Notes: generated by a model not told the origin, from the sequence alone. Positions 8,166-18,065 are shown, counted from the first letter of the stretch. The stretch is DNA of 62,464 nucleotides from Deltaproteobacteria bacterium (GCA_024275015.1 JAJRZW010000040.1:1-62464); one strand, 5' to 3'. A program made the numbers and translations.

Positions 8166-9392
8166 CTAATCCTGTTCTTCCCTCGCCTCGGGTAACATAT
8201 CAAATATATGCCCCATCTTGTCGCGTTTGCATTGCAGGTATTTCAGATTCTCCGGCACCGCCTCCATCTCAATCGGCAGCCTTGCGGTCACATGGAGACC
8301 ATAGCCGTCGAGACCGATAATTTTCTTGGGATTATTGGTCAGAAGCCGCATCTTCCGCACCCCGAGATCACGCATGATCTGGGCCCCGATCCCGTAATCG
8401 CGCAGGTCGGCCTTGAACCCCAGTTTTTTGTTGGCCTCGACCGTATCATAGCCCCGATCCTGAAGGGCATAGGCCTTGATCTTGTTGACCAGACCAATGC
8501 CGCGGCCCTCCTGATGCATATAAAGGATAATACCGCTGCCCTCCTGCTCAACCATCTGCATTGCCGCGTGCAGCTGGCTGCCGCAGTCACAACGCATGGA
8601 GCCGAAAACATCGCCGGTCAGGCACTCGGAGTGAACCCGGACCAGAGTCTCGGCCTCGGGGTCGATCTCGCCCTTGACCAAGGCGACGTGTTCGTAGGGA
8701 TCAATATCATTGGTATAAACAATGGCCCGGAAATCCCCGTATATCGTCGGCATCCTGGTCTCGGCGGCGCGATGGACAAAAGATTCGGTCCGAAGGCGGT
8801 AGGCAACCAGATCGGCGATGGTGGCGATCTTGAGTTTATGGGCACGGGCAAAGGCCTTCAGATCAGGCATCCGCGACATGGTGCCGTCCTCGTTCATTAT
8901 CTCACAGATCACCGCGCTCGGACGCAGACCGGCAAGACGGGCCAGGTCAACCGACCCCTCGGTCTGGCCGGTACGAACCAGGACCCCGCCGTTTCTTGCC
9001 CGCAGGGGGAAGACATGACCGGGGCTTACTATCTCGTCCGGACTCACGTCAAGCCTTACCGCAGTCTGGATGGTCTGGGCCCGGTCAGCGGCGGAGATGC
9101 CGGTGGTGACTCCACAGCGGGCCTCGATGCTGACGGTAAAGGCGGTCTCAAAGGAAGACTGGTTGTCCTTGACCATCATCGGCAGATTCAGGCGGTCGAG
9201 CTGTTCCTGGGTCATGGCGAGACAGATAAGCCCCCGGCCGTGAGTGGCCATGAAATTGATCGCCTCCGGGGTCACCATCTGCGCCGCCATGCACAGATCA
9301 CCCTCGTTTTCCCGGTCTTCGTCGTCAACCAGGATAATCATCTTCCCGGCGCGGTAGTCTTCTATAACTTCTTCGATACTGCTGACTGTCAT
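8166..9392 (-). CDS. ribBA: bifunctional DHBP synthase / GTP cyclohydrolase II
   Basis: The N-terminal half (about 1-200) is 3,4-dihydroxy-2-butanone-4-phosphate synthase, with the acidic [10 protein letters not shown] loop, [11 protein letters not shown] and the substrate-site region [12 protein letters not shown]. The C-terminal half (about 205-400) is GTP cyclohydrolase II, with its zinc site [18 protein letters not shown] and HQEGRGIGL. Together they make both precursors of riboflavin. The start ATG 9392 follows GGAG. The gene is part of ribD-ribE-ribBA-ribH. Confidence 0.97.
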   Translation of the reverse strand: MTVSSIEEVIEDYRAGKMIILVDDEDRENEGDLCMAAQMVTPEAINFMATHGRGLICLAMTQEQLDRLNLPMMVKDNQSSFETAFTVSIEARCGVTTGISAADRAQTIQTAVRLDVSPDEIVSPGHVFPLRARNGGVLVRTGQTEGSVDLARLAGLRPSAVICEIMNEDGTMSRMPDLKAFARAHKLKIATIADLVAYRLRTESFVHRAAETRMPTIYGDFRAIVYTNDIDPYEHVALVKGEIDPEAETLVRVHSECLTGDVFGSMRCDCGSQLHAAMQMVEQEGSGIILYMHQEGRGIGLVNKIKAYALQDRGYDTVEANKKLGFKADLRDYGIGAQIMRDLGVRKMRLLTNNPKKIIGLDGYGLHVTARLPIEMEAVPENLKYLQCKRDKMGHIFDMLPEAREEQD

Positions 9393-9417
9393 TGGGGCTC
9401 CATGGATATTGAGTTAA

Positions 9418-9440
9418 GGGGACCGGTCGCAACCGTCCCC
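9418..9440 (-). terminator. GC-rich hairpin between ribE and ribBA
   Basis: GGGGAC...GTCCCC-type arms with a short loop lie in the 75-base gap between ribE and ribBA. On the transcribed strand no strong T run follows the stem, so it may be a processing or attenuation hairpin rather than a true terminator. It does not match the conserved core of the FMN riboswitch. Confidence 0.3.
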
Positions 9441-9467
9441 TCCTGTCATCTTGGCTCCGTCTCTCTC

Positions 9468-10112
9468 TCAGACAAAACCGTTACGGGCCAGAAAGGCGGG
9501 ATTTATTCCCCCTTCGGGTTGATCACCCGCGGCCAGCATCTTTTCGACATATTTACCGATCAAATCGACCTCTATGTTGACCCGGTCTCCCACCTTTCTG
9601 TCCCCGAGGACGGTGACCTTGAGGGTATGGGGGATGATCGCCACCGAAAACTTTTTATTGTCACAATAATTCACCGTGAGACTGATTCCGTCAACCGTAA
9701 CCGACCCCTTTTCGATCAGGTAGCGTCCAAGACCGGCGGGAACGTTGAACTCAAAGACGGTGTAATCGCCCTCAGGCCTGCGGCCGGCAAGTCCGGCGGT
9801 GGCGTCGACGTGACCGCTGACCAGATGACCGCCGAGACGATCGCCTAGCCGCAGGGCCCGCTCAAGGTTAACCTCGGAGCCGACATTTAACTCACCTAAA
9901 TTAGTGCGCGACAGGGTCTCGGGAGAGACGTCCGCGACAAATTTATCGGTCGCGATCTCCCGGGCGGTGAGACAGACTCCGTTAACGGCAATGCTCTCGC
10001 CCTCTTCGGGATCATCGAGAATAAAACCGGGACACACCGCGAGTTCCACCCCGCGTCCGATCCGGCGGATGGCGGCGATCCGCCCACGGCCCAGCACGAT
10101 TCCGGTAAACAT
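9468..10112 (-). CDS. ribE: riboflavin synthase alpha chain
   Basis: The enzyme dismutates two lumazines to riboflavin. Two tandem lumazine-binding barrels are visible: MFTGIVLGRGRI...GVCLTA in the first (1-95) and GHLVSGHVD...GISLTVN in the second (98-190). Its 214 aa is the normal length. It starts two bases after the ribD stop, consistent with coupling. Confidence 0.96.
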   Translation of the reverse strand: MFTGIVLGRGRIAAIRRIGRGVELAVCPGFILDDPEEGESIAVNGVCLTAREIATDKFVADVSPETLSRTNLGELNVGSEVNLERALRLGDRLGGHLVSGHVDATAGLAGRRPEGDYTVFEFNVPAGLGRYLIEKGSVTVDGISLTVNYCDNKKFSVAIIPHTLKVTVLGDRKVGDRVNIEVDLIGKYVEKMLAAGDQPEGGINPAFLARNGFV

Positions 10113-10114
10113 CT

Positions 10115-11215
10115 CTATACCTCGGTCAATACCGCGTTAAAAAGAAAATCATCACCGAGACGCCGCAGACGCCCACGGCCCATCCTTACCGCCTCATCCA
10201 TCCGCGCGACCCCGAGGGGGGCGCACATGGCAAGGCCGTCGCCGCCGATCAGTACCGGGGCGTAGAATATATTGATCTCGTCGTAAAGACCGGCGGATAA
10301 AAAAGAGGCATGAACCCGCCCCCCGCCCTCAACCAGAAGGCTGTGGATATTGCGCCGCCCCAACTCCCCAAGCACCGCGGACAGATCAAGTCCACCCGGG
10401 CCCGGCCCGACCTCGACCACCCCTGCGCCGCGATCCTCCAGGGCCTTTTTCTTCGCTCCGCCGGCCCCGGGGGCGCAGAACACCAGGGTATCGGCCTCCG
10501 ACTCCTGCCGACACATAAGCGATTCGGGAGAAAGAGAAAGGCGGGAATCAAGAACCACCCGCAGGGGATCACGCCCCCGTCTGCCGCCCGGCCGCGCGGT
10601 CAGCGACGGATTATCGGCAACGGCGGTACCGGAACCGATGAGGATGGCGTCAAGGCGGTCGCGAAGACGATGGCCGTGGTTACGGGACTGCTCGCCGGTG
10701 ACCCATTTACTGTGACCATTCGCGGTCGCGATCCGGCCATCAAGACTCACCGCCACCTTCATCACCACCCAAGGGATGCCGGTAAGGGAATGCTTGATAA
10801 ACGGCCGGTTAAGCGCCCGGCACTCGGCCTCAAGAACCCCGATTTTCGTCTCCATTCCTTTTCCGGCGAGAAAGGCGGCACCGCCACCCCTGACTCCGGG
10901 ATTGGGATCAGCCATGCCGATGACCACCCGCCGCACCCCGGCGGCCAATAGGCCCCGGGTACAGGGAGGAGTGCGGCCGGTATGGTTGCAGGGCTCAAGG
11001 GTGACGTACACCGTTGCCCCCGCCGCCCTCGCCCCGGCCCCGGCCAGGGCGTGAACCTCGGCGTGGGGAGTACCGGCGGAGCGGTGCCAGCCGCGGCCGA
11101 CCACCTCGCCGTCGCGAACCACCACCGCTCCCACCGCCGGATTAGGAGCGGTACGCCATTGCCCCTTCTTCGCCAAGTCCAGGGCCAGGCGCATGAATTG
11201 CGCGTCAACGCTCAT
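10115..11215 (-). CDS. ribD: bifunctional deaminase / reductase RibD
   Basis: This enzyme performs the second and third steps of riboflavin synthesis. The N-terminal zinc deaminase (about 1-145) has HAEVHAL and PCNHTGRTPPCTRG. The C-terminal reductase (about 148-366) starts at VVMKVAVSLDGRIAT and has ILIGSGTAVADNPSLTAR and LLVEGGGRVHASFL. The true start is ATG 11215 (MSVDAQFMRLAL), eight bases from the nrdR stop; the frame is open 70 codons further upstream but that overlaps nrdR. An AAGGA lies 11 bases upstream. Confidence 0.96.
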   Translation of the reverse strand: MSVDAQFMRLALDLAKKGQWRTAPNPAVGAVVVRDGEVVGRGWHRSAGTPHAEVHALAGAGARAAGATVYVTLEPCNHTGRTPPCTRGLLAAGVRRVVIGMADPNPGVRGGGAAFLAGKGMETKIGVLEAECRALNRPFIKHSLTGIPWVVMKVAVSLDGRIATANGHSKWVTGEQSRNHGHRLRDRLDAILIGSGTAVADNPSLTARPGGRRGRDPLRVVLDSRLSLSPESLMCRQESEADTLVFCAPGAGGAKKKALEDRGAGVVEVGPGPGGLDLSAVLGELGRRNIHSLLVEGGGRVHASFLSAGLYDEINIFYAPVLIGGDGLAMCAPLGVARMDEAVRMGRGRLRRLGDDFLFNAVLTEV

Positions 11216-11222
11216 TAAAAAA

Positions 11223-11684
11223 TCAATCCTTGCGGTGATCCAACATCCCTTTGAGCTCGTCCATGAACTCATTGATATCCTTAAACTGACGATATACCGA
11301 GGCAAAACGGACATAGGCGACATCATCAAGGTCGCGCAGGCCGCGCATGACCCGCTCACCGACATCACCCACCAGGATCTCGCGTTCGCCAAGGTCCTGG
11401 AGCTCGATTTCAAGCCTGTCGACAAAATCCTCGATCTCGGCCATGGCCACCGGTCGCTTCTCGCAGGCCTTGGTTATTCCGGCCAGGACCTTGTGGCGGT
11501 CAAAGGCCTCACGGCGCCCGTCTTTCTTGACCAGCATCGGCATGGTCACCTCAAGACGCTCATAGGTGGTAAAGCGACGCTCACAGGCATCACAGGCGCG
11601 GCGGCGCCGGGTAATGGTAAAATCCTTATTAAGCCGGGAATCAACCACCTTGTTCTCCAGATGGCCACAATAAGGACACTTCAT
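11223..11684 (-). CDS. nrdR: transcriptional repressor NrdR
   Basis: NrdR is an ATP/dATP-sensing repressor of ribonucleotide reductase genes. It has an N-terminal zinc ribbon ([15 protein letters not shown]...[13 protein letters not shown]) and an ATP-cone (about 50-140; [19 protein letters not shown]). The 153 aa length is typical. ATG 11684 follows GGGAG. The dCMP deaminase next to it also belongs to dNTP supply. Confidence 0.97.
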   Translation of the reverse strand: MKCPYCGHLENKVVDSRLNKDFTITRRRRACDACERRFTTYERLEVTMPMLVKKDGRREAFDRHKVLAGITKACEKRPVAMAEIEDFVDRLEIELQDLGEREILVGDVGERVMRGLRDLDDVAYVRFASVYRQFKDINEFMDELKGMLDHRKD

Positions 11685-11718
11685 GATTATTACTCCCAGA
11701 AAAAAGGCAAAACGGATT

Positions 11719-12165
11719 TCAAATTCGCTTCAAGGGAACATCAGCATCTTTGAACATTTCCTCGGAAAGGTCATCAGCGTATCCCTCCCGATAATATATC
11801 TCTCTTACCCCGGAGTTGATCAGCATCTTGGCGCAGATGACGCAGGGCATATTGGTGCAGTACAAAACAGCGCCGCTTACACTCACCCCATGGGTGGCGG
11901 CCTGAATTATCGCGTTCTGCTCCGCGTGCAGCCCCCGGCAGAGTTCATGGCGTTCGCCGGAGGGAATCCCCATTTTTTCCCGCAGGCAGCCGATATCGAG
12001 ACAATGGGCCAGACCGGAGGGAACCCCGTTATAACCAGTTGAAACAATGCGTTTATCAAGAACCAGAATAGCCCCGACCTGCCTTCTGGCGCAGGTGGAA
12101 CGCTCCGCCACAAGCGCGGTGATGCCCATAAAATAATCATTCCAGCTGGGTCGGGGAGAGTTCAT
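11719..12165 (-). CDS. dCMP deaminase
   Basis: This zinc enzyme converts dCMP to dUMP for thymidylate synthesis. The motifs HAEQNAI and [14 protein letters not shown] supply the zinc ligands and proton shuttle, and [21 protein letters not shown] is the family start. The correct start is ATG 12165 ([15 protein letters not shown]), 13 bases after glyA, with GAGG 11 bases upstream; a longer open frame runs back into glyA. Similar proteins are sometimes named ComEB because of a Bacillus competence operon, which is irrelevant here. Confidence 0.93.
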   Translation of the reverse strand: MNSPRPSWNDYFMGITALVAERSTCARRQVGAILVLDKRIVSTGYNGVPSGLAHCLDIGCLREKMGIPSGERHELCRGLHAEQNAIIQAATHGVSVSGAVLYCTNMPCVICAKMLINSGVREIYYREGYADDLSEEMFKDADVPLKRI

Positions 12166-12178
12166 TAAGATAACAACC

Positions 12179-13441
12179 TCAGCCCAGGGCCTTTCCCAGG
12201 GCCGGATAAAGAGGAAAACGCTGGCATAATTGCCTGACTTCCCCCCGGATCGCGGCAAGTTCGGCCGCGTTACCCAGATTTTCCACCGCCCGGTTGATAA
12301 AGGCGGCGACCTTCTCCATCTCCGCCTCCCGCAGCCCCCGGGTGGTGACCGCCGGGGTTCCGATCCTGATACCACTGGTGACAAAACGGGGCTGGGTATC
12401 AAAAGGAATCGCGTTTTTATTCACCGTGAGTCCGGCCAGTTCGAGATTTTCCTCGACCTCCTTGCCGGTGACTCCCTTGGTGGTGAGATCGACCAGGAGG
12501 AGATGATTATCAGTGCCGCCGGAAACCAGTCGGAACCCGTGACCGACAAGAGATTCACCCAGGACGCGGGCATTGGCAATCACCTGGCGCTGATCCTGTC
12601 TGAACTTCTCCCCCAGGGCCTCCCTGAAACTGACGGCCTTGGCGGCAATCACATGAACCAGAGGACCGCCCTGAATCCCGGGGAATATCTTGCTGTTAAT
12701 CGCCTTGGCAAAACGATCTTTTGCAAGTATCAGGCCGCCCCGGGGGCCGCGCAGGGTCTTGTGGGTGGTGGTGGTGACAAAATCGGCGTATGGTATCGGC
12801 GAGGGATGGACCCCGGCCGCGATCAGGCCGGCGATATGGGCCATATCGACCATGAGCAGGGCCCCGGCCCGGTCGGCAATCCGGCGCAGAGCGACGAAAT
12901 CTATCTCCCGGGGGTAGGCGCTGGCGCCGGCCACGATCATCCTGGGCTTATGTTCCATGGCCAGACGCTCAAGCGCGGCCATGTCAATGGTCTCGGTTTC
13001 GCGGTCAAGGCCGTAGGGGATGAATTTATAAAGCTGACCGGAAAAACTGACCGGGCTGCCGTGGGTAAGATGTCCGCCATGAGCCAGGTCCATACCAAGG
13101 ACGGTATCGCCGGGGTTCAGGGTGGCAAAGTAGACCGCCATATTGGCCTGACTGCCGGAATGGGGCTGGACATTGGCGTACTCGGCCCCGAAAAGATCAA
13201 GGGCCCGGGACACGGCGAGGGACTCAACCCGGTCGGCGTACTCACAGCCGCCGTAATAACGTTTCCCAGGGTAACCCTCGGCGTATTTATTGGTGAATAT
13301 AGACCCCTGGGCCTCAAGCACCGCCTCGCTGACGATATTCTCCGAGGCTATGAGTTCAAGCTGATAATTCTGCCGGTCAAATTCATCGCTGACGGCTTGA
13401 AATATCTCGGGATCAGCAGCTTTTAATGCGTCTATATCCAT
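12179..13441 (-). CDS. glyA: serine hydroxymethyltransferase
   Basis: This PLP enzyme interconverts serine and glycine and supplies one-carbon units. It has 420 aa, the normal size. The PLP lysine lies in [14 protein letters not shown]; other family blocks are [33 protein letters not shown] and [15 protein letters not shown] 13441 is the only good family start. It is followed by the dCMP deaminase and preceded by a 286-base gap with repeat B2. Confidence 0.97.
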   Translation of the reverse strand: MDIDALKAADPEIFQAVSDEFDRQNYQLELIASENIVSEAVLEAQGSIFTNKYAEGYPGKRYYGGCEYADRVESLAVSRALDLFGAEYANVQPHSGSQANMAVYFATLNPGDTVLGMDLAHGGHLTHGSPVSFSGQLYKFIPYGLDRETETIDMAALERLAMEHKPRMIVAGASAYPREIDFVALRRIADRAGALLMVDMAHIAGLIAAGVHPSPIPYADFVTTTTHKTLRGPRGGLILAKDRFAKAINSKIFPGIQGGPLVHVIAAKAVSFREALGEKFRQDQRQVIANARVLGESLVGHGFRLVSGGTDNHLLLVDLTTKGVTGKEVEENLELAGLTVNKNAIPFDTQPRFVTSGIRIGTPAVTTRGLREAEMEKVAAFINRAVENLGNAAELAAIRGEVRQLCQRFPLYPALGKALG

Positions 13442-13535
13442 AACCAGACTCTTAATAAATAACCTGGAGCCATGCCGACCTCACGCCGATCTGGATTCCA
13501 ACGGATTGTTTGTTCAGACGATTATCGCCGGTTAT

Positions 13536-13685
13536 CAGTCCGTTGGAAAACGGACTGGTCGCGGTGCATGGAGGCACCGCCGATTTTACTGGGTTTTAAA
13601 AACCCAATAAAATCGAGAGGTTGGCCAGGACTTGTTTTGGCCAACCGGGTGTCGAAAAAGGCAATACGGCTTTCTCAACAGTCTA
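13536..13685. repeat. family B composite palindromic repeat, copy B2 (reverse)
   Basis: Read on the minus strand this has the full family B module set. The hairpin CAGTCCG (13536-13542)/CGGACTG (13551-13557), a GCGGTGC/GCACCGC stem, the CGATTTTA...TAAAATCG stem, and the TTGGCC/GGCCAA stem (13621-13645) all pair. It begins 43 bases past the rpiB stop, in the same direction as rpiB. The rest of the 13442-13727 gap, between glyA and rpiB, shows no gene. Confidence 0.8.
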
Positions 13686-13727
13686 TTAAGGCGGGACGAG
13701 AATCAAGCAAGACGCCCCGATGCACGT

Positions 13728-14159
13728 TCAACAGGAACTGAACTTCTCGATCCGCCGCAAGTGACGACCACCGGCAAATTCGGTGTTCATCCACTCCCGC
13801 AACATCTCTCCGGCCAACCCCGGGCCGATAACCCGGGCCCCGAGACAAAGGACATTGGCGTTATTGTGTTCCCGGCTCATCCGGGCGGTGAATATCTCGT
13901 GACACAGGGCGGCGCGGATCTTTTTATCACGATTGGCGGCCATGCTCATCCCGATCCCGGTGCCGCAGATCAAAACCCCGCGGGCGCAGGACGAATCCAC
14001 AACCCGATCGCAGACCGCGGCGGCAAAATCAGGGTAATCAACCGAGGCCTCGGAATCACAGCCACAGTCAAGCACTTCGTGCCCCATGTCTTTAAGCACC
14101 CGCATCAATTCAAGCTTAAGCACAAAACCACCGTGATCACAAGCGATGGCAACCTTCAT
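13728..14159 (-). CDS. rpiB: ribose-5-phosphate isomerase B
   Basis: RpiB interconverts ribose-5-phosphate and ribulose-5-phosphate. Family motifs are KVAIACDHGGFVLK, the catalytic Cys in ICGTGIGMSMAAN, and CHEIFTARMSREHNNANVL. ATG 14159 gives the usual MKVAIACDHGG start. TTG 14165 has better spacing from a GAGG and would add two residues. The gene follows fabF by six bases (or abuts it if TTG is used). Confidence 0.95.
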   Translation of the reverse strand: MKVAIACDHGGFVLKLELMRVLKDMGHEVLDCGCDSEASVDYPDFAAAVCDRVVDSSCARGVLICGTGIGMSMAANRDKKIRAALCHEIFTARMSREHNNANVLCLGARVIGPGLAGEMLREWMNTEFAGGRHLRRIEKFSSC

Positions 14160-14165
14160 CGTCAA

Positions 14166-15407
14166 TCAAGCCTCAAATTTCTTCATCAGGATAACGGCGT
14201 TGGTGCCGCCGAAACCGAAAGAATTACTTATCGCCGCCCTGATTCCGCCCTCGCGGGCCTGGTTGGGAATGTAATCGAGATCGCAGTCGGGATCAGGATT
14301 GTCAAGGTTGATGGTCGGCGGCATAAGTTGCTCTTTGATGATCTTGGCGAGAAACACCGACTCCACCCCGCCGGCGCCGCCAAGCATGTGGCCAATCATC
14401 GACTTGGTGGAACTGATCGCGAGTTTACCGGCCTGATCCCCGAAGACCTCCTTGATCGCCAGGGTCTCGACCCGGTCATTAAGGGGAGTCGAAGTCCCGT
14501 GGGCGTTGATATAGTCGATCCCGTCGGGATTCATCTCCGCGTCGTCAAGGGCGGCACGCATGGCGCGGACGGCACCATTGCCGTCCGCGGGCGGAGCCGC
14601 CATGTGGTAGGCGTCACCGCTCATCCCGAAACCGGCAACCTCGGCGTAGATCTCAGCGCCACGGGTCTTTGCGTGTTCGAGCTCTTCGAGAACCATCATC
14701 CCGCCGCCTTCGGCGATTATAAAGCCATCGCGGTCACGGTCAAAGGGGCGCGAGGCCGCGGCCGGATCGTCGTTACGGGCCGACAGGGCCTTCATCGCCG
14801 CGAAACCACTGACCGCCATGGGACAGACGGTGGATTCACTGCCGCCGGTAACCGCGAAATCACAGATACCGGATGCGATCATATGAAAGGCCTCGCCGAC
14901 CGCGTGGGTACCGGCGGCGCAGGCGGTGGTGAGCGAAAGGTTGGGGCCGGCGGCGCCAAGGGCGATGGATACATGGCCGGCGCTCATATTGGAGATGACC
15001 ATGGGAATAAAAAACGGGGTCACCCTTTTAGGCCCACGGTTAAGGAGAACCTGATGATATTTCTCAATGGTCGGCAGACCGCCGATACCATTACCGGTTA
15101 CCACTCCGACCCGGTTACGCAGGTCGTCGGTAATCTCAAGGCCGGAATCGTCAACCGCCATCCGCGCCGCCGCCACCGCGTACTGGACAAAGATATCCAT
15201 ATGCTTGGCAACCTTGGGGTCAAGATAATCCCCGGCATTGAAATCCCCAACCTCAGCGGCGATCCTGACCCCGTAATCAGCAGTATCGAACCTGGTTATC
15301 GGCCCGATCCCGCTCCTGCCGGCAACCAACGCCTCCCAGGTCTTGTCAACCCCGGTCCCCAGAGGGGTAACCAGACCAATGCCGGTAACAACAACTCTTC
15401 TTTTCAC
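14166..15407 (-). CDS. fabF: 3-oxoacyl-ACP synthase II
   Basis: FabF is the elongating condensing enzyme of type II fatty-acid synthesis. The Cys-His-His triad is visible in TTACAAGTHAVGEA, NAHGTSTPLND and KSMIGHMLGGAG. It has 413 aa, the normal size. It starts with GTG 15407 seven bases after GGGAG. A 311-base gap with repeat A2 and hairpins separates it from acpP, which is unusually wide for this gene pair. Confidence 0.96.
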   Translation of the reverse strand: MKRRVVVTGIGLVTPLGTGVDKTWEALVAGRSGIGPITRFDTADYGVRIAAEVGDFNAGDYLDPKVAKHMDIFVQYAVAAARMAVDDSGLEITDDLRNRVGVVTGNGIGGLPTIEKYHQVLLNRGPKRVTPFFIPMVISNMSAGHVSIALGAAGPNLSLTTACAAGTHAVGEAFHMIASGICDFAVTGGSESTVCPMAVSGFAAMKALSARNDDPAAASRPFDRDRDGFIIAEGGGMMVLEELEHAKTRGAEIYAEVAGFGMSGDAYHMAAPPADGNGAVRAMRAALDDAEMNPDGIDYINAHGTSTPLNDRVETLAIKEVFGDQAGKLAISSTKSMIGHMLGGAGGVESVFLAKIIKEQLMPPTINLDNPDPDCDLDYIPNQAREGGIRAAISNSFGFGGTNAVILMKKFEA

Positions 15408-15429
15408 CTGTCAACTCCCCATAACGTTT

Positions 15430-15541
15430 GATGGCGTCGTAACAATTCATATCTACTGCGTCACAAGGAATTTTTGTTCGCTCACAAAAACCCCCTACTC
15501 CTTGGTATATCGAAATTCCTGCTTAGCCATCCCGTGACTTG
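15430..15541. repeat. family A palindromic repeat, copy 2
   Basis: It has the same layout as the copy at 4767-4898, in inverse orientation: GATGGC (15430) to GCCATC (15541), with the inner stem degraded on one arm (AACAATTCATATC against GATATACC/CGAAATTCC). The short internal hairpin of copy 1 is missing. It lies downstream of acpP and upstream of fabF. Confidence 0.7.
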
Positions 15542-15653
15542 TTAAGAGTTTAAAGTCCGCTGTCTTGCCGGCGTGGTACAGCCTGAGCCGGCACCCACGG
15601 CAACTTTTTAACCCGATGGAGAGAAGCCCCTCCCATGACAGAGCCCGGAAACA

Positions 15654-15685
15654 GTCACGGAGCCGCCATCAGGCGGCCCCGTGAC
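15654..15685 (-). terminator. strong hairpin downstream of acpP
   Basis: GTCACGG(A)GCCGCC pairs with GGCGGC(CC)CGTGAC across a four-base loop, 34 bases past the acpP stop. It is followed on the transcribed strand by only a short T run. A second long stem (TTGCCG...CGGCAA, about 15562-15607) follows. The likely role is terminating or protecting the 3' end of the abundant acpP message. Confidence 0.5.
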
Positions 15686-15718
15686 CCACTGCAGAACCTG
15701 CCCTTGAAACCACAGGAA

Positions 15719-15952
15719 TCAACCGGCCACCTTGCCTACATATTCAATGGCATCGGAAACCTTGACGATCTTCTCGGCTATCTCATCGGCGATCTCAATA
15801 TCAAAGGCCTCTTCCATGGCCATGATCAACTCGACCAGATCGAGAGAGTCAGCGCCGAGATCATCAACAAAGGAAGCCCCGGGAACCACCTTGTCCTTGT
15901 CCACGCTGAGCTGCTCGGCAATGATATCAATGAGTTTTTCTTCAACAGACAT
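15719..15952 (-). CDS. acpP: acyl carrier protein
   Basis: This 77-aa acidic protein carries acyl chains on a phosphopantetheine arm. The attachment Ser is in [17 protein letters not shown] 15952 follows GAGGAG by six bases; an 18-codon upstream extension of the frame is not coding. The 120-base gap to fabG contains an A+T-rich stretch with a possible TTGTTA/TAAAGT promoter, so acpP may also be transcribed from its own start. Confidence 0.97.
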   Translation of the reverse strand: MSVEEKLIDIIAEQLSVDKDKVVPGASFVDDLGADSLDLVELIMAMEEAFDIEIADEIAEKIVKVSDAIEYVGKVAG

Positions 15953-16072
15953 TTGATTCTCCTCTTGGATTGTCACGAGTTTATTAAACTTTACACACAA
16001 AAACAATACGTTAACAATGAATCAGGGAGCATCCCCTAACAGGTCCAGATATACAAAAAAGGACGCCGATGG

Positions 16073-16819
16073 TCAACCCATGAACATCCCGCCATTCACA
16101 TGAATAAACTGCCCGGTCACATACGCCGCCTCGGGAGAGGCAAGCCAGGCCGCGGCCGCGGCGACATCTTCGGCGCTCCCCATCCGCGCCATGGGAACAC
16201 GGGCGATGATCGCTGTCTTGATCTCATCGTTAAGACCACTGGTCATATCGGTATCAATATACCCCGGGGCGACCCCGTTGACAGTGATCCCGCGACCGGC
16301 AAGCTCCCGGGCCACCGAACGGGTCAGACCGACGAGTCCGGCCTTGGCGGCGGCGTAATTGACCTGACCGGCGTTACCGCTGAAACCAATAACCGAACCG
16401 ATATTGACAATCCGGCCCCAGCGACCCTTCATCATCGGCCGCATCGCCTCACGGATACAGACAAAAGCCCCCTTGAGATTGGTATCAATGACCGCGTCCC
16501 AGGCCTCGTCCTTCATCTTCATCATCAGGATATCACGGGTAATCCCGGCGTTGTTGACCAGGATATCGAGACGACCGGTATCTTTTACCAGAGTGCTGAT
16601 CGCCGCCTTGACCGCGGCGGAATCGGCGACGTCAAAGCCGATGCTTTCCGCCGCGCCGCCGGCCCTGTTTACCATGGCCACGGTCTCATCTGCGGCCCCG
16701 GCGCCGGCAACGTAATTGACATATACCTTTGCCCCCATGGCCGCAAGACGCAGACATATTGCCCGGCCGATGCCACGGCTGCCGCCGGTAACCAGGGCCA
16801 CTCTTTCACTGAGACTCAT
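16073..16819 (-). CDS. fabG: 3-oxoacyl-ACP reductase
   Basis: FabG is the NADPH-dependent ketoacyl reductase of fatty-acid synthesis, a short-chain dehydrogenase. It shows the cofactor loop TGGSRGIGRA, NNAG at about 89-92, and the catalytic Ser-Tyr-Lys in NIGSVIG and NYAAAKAG. It ends in GMFMG with 248 aa, the normal size. GGGGAG precedes the ATG. It directly follows etfA (14 bases). Confidence 0.95.
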   Translation of the reverse strand: MSLSERVALVTGGSRGIGRAICLRLAAMGAKVYVNYVAGAGAADETVAMVNRAGGAAESIGFDVADSAAVKAAISTLVKDTGRLDILVNNAGITRDILMMKMKDEAWDAVIDTNLKGAFVCIREAMRPMMKGRWGRIVNIGSVIGFSGNAGQVNYAAAKAGLVGLTRSVARELAGRGITVNGVAPGYIDTDMTSGLNDEIKTAIIARVPMARMGSAEDVAAAAAWLASPEAAYVTGQFIHVNGGMFMG

Positions 16820-16833
16820 TCTTCTCTCCCCTT

Positions 16834-18018
16834 TCAGTCCCGCCGTAGCCGGGCAATAACCCGAGGCAGGATCTCAAAGACATCACCGACCAGACCATAG
16901 GTGGCGATATCAAAAATCGGCGCGTTCTCGTCACGGTTTATGGCAATCACCGTATCAGATGCCTGCATGCCGATGACATGTTGAATGGCGCCGGAAATTC
17001 CACAGGCGATATAGACCTTGGGACTGACGGTCTTGCCGGTCTGTCCCACCTGATGGGAGTATTTGATCCAGCCGGAATCAACCGCGGCCCTTGAGGCCGC
17101 GACCCCGCCGCCTAAAAGTTCGGCCAGTTCGCTGATCAGGGCAAAGCCCTCTTCATCGTTAAGGCCGCGCCCGCCGGAGACCACGACATCAACCTCCTGG
17201 AGATTGGACTTCTCCGACTCGGAACTGACACTGTTTATCACCTTTACCCGGCTCGACAGCCTTGCCGGATCAATCCCGGCCGTGATAACCTCACCCTTAC
17301 GGGAGGCATCGGCCGGAAGCGGTTTCATCACCAGGGGACGAACGGTCGACATCTGCGGTCGGCTGTGGGGACAGACGATGGTCGCCATGATGTTGCCACC
17401 GAACGCAGGCCGGGTCTGGAGCAGAGCGCCGTCTTCCTTCCTGATCTCAAGACCGGTGCAGTCAGCGGTGAGACCGGCGGAGAGTTTGTTGGCCACCCGG
17501 GGAATAAAAGAACGGCCGATGGCGGTGGCTCCGGCAAGCACCACTTCCGGACGTTCCCTGTTAATCAGGTCTTCAAAGACATTGGCGTAGGCGTCATCAG
17601 TGAACTCAGCCAGTTGCGGATAATCCGCCACCAAAACCCGGTCGGCCCCATGACTGATGAGGGTTTCCGGGACCGTTTCAAGCCCATGGCCAAGAAGAAC
17701 CGCAGTCAAAGGCACGCCGCGGTCATCGGCGAGCCTGCGCCCTGCTCCCAGAAGCTCAAGGGCCACCGGCGCCAGGCGTCCGTGGCGGAACTCGGTGTAG
17801 ACCCATATCCCACTCCATAAAGAAAGATCGGTCCCGGGGCCGGTGGACGCCTTGTCAATACTCAAGGCCCCGGCCTCGCAAAGATCAACACAACTGCCGC
17901 ACAGAGCGCAGTTGTCGCCGGCCACCGCCTGTCCGTCCTCGACCGTTATCGCCCCGAAGGCGCAGTTATCTTCACAGATTCCGCAGCCTGTACAGGCATC
18001 TGTATCAATCTTGAGCAT
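16834..18018 (-). CDS. etfA: electron transfer flavoprotein alpha subunit with N-terminal 2[4Fe-4S] ferredoxin domain
   Basis: Residues 1-55 are a bacterial ferredoxin domain with two CxxCxxC...C clusters (CTGCGICEDNCAF and CALCGSCVDLCEA). Residues 75-394 are EtfA, with the FAD-binding C-terminal part including SRAAVDSGW and VGQTGKTVSPKVYIACGISGAIQH. EtfA/EtfB hold FAD and pass electrons between acyl-CoA dehydrogenases and other carriers. Fd-EtfA fusions are known in anaerobes. Here it sits between etfB and fabG, 47 bases from etfB. Confidence 0.95.
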   Translation of the reverse strand: MLKIDTDACTGCGICEDNCAFGAITVEDGQAVAGDNCALCGSCVDLCEAGALSIDKASTGPGTDLSLWSGIWVYTEFRHGRLAPVALELLGAGRRLADDRGVPLTAVLLGHGLETVPETLISHGADRVLVADYPQLAEFTDDAYANVFEDLINRERPEVVLAGATAIGRSFIPRVANKLSAGLTADCTGLEIRKEDGALLQTRPAFGGNIMATIVCPHSRPQMSTVRPLVMKPLPADASRKGEVITAGIDPARLSSRVKVINSVSSESEKSNLQEVDVVVSGGRGLNDEEGFALISELAELLGGGVAASRAAVDSGWIKYSHQVGQTGKTVSPKVYIACGISGAIQHVIGMQASDTVIAINRDENAPIFDIATYGLVGDVFEILPRVIARLRRD

Positions 18019-18065
18019 TCTTGTTTTCCGTCTCTTCCATATTTTCCATCAAACATCCGGGGAGA

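Noticed and set aside
9393-9467. FMN riboswitch near the riboflavin genes
   Set aside because: Neither this gap nor the regions before ribD, ribBA or ribH contain the conserved FMN-riboswitch core. Only a simple hairpin is present here.
8208-9848. Long plus-strand frame of 546 codons over ribBA and ribE
   Set aside because: It is antisense to two clear enzyme genes, has no recognisable motif, and arises from the strong third-position G/C bias. The same applies to 5431-6531, 12230-13426, 13632-15431, 20656-22260 and 35172-36209 on the plus strand.
11216-11425. Upstream extension of ribD by 70 codons
   Set aside because: It overlaps nrdR in another frame and its residues do not belong to the deaminase family. 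ATG 11215 gives the standard N-terminus.
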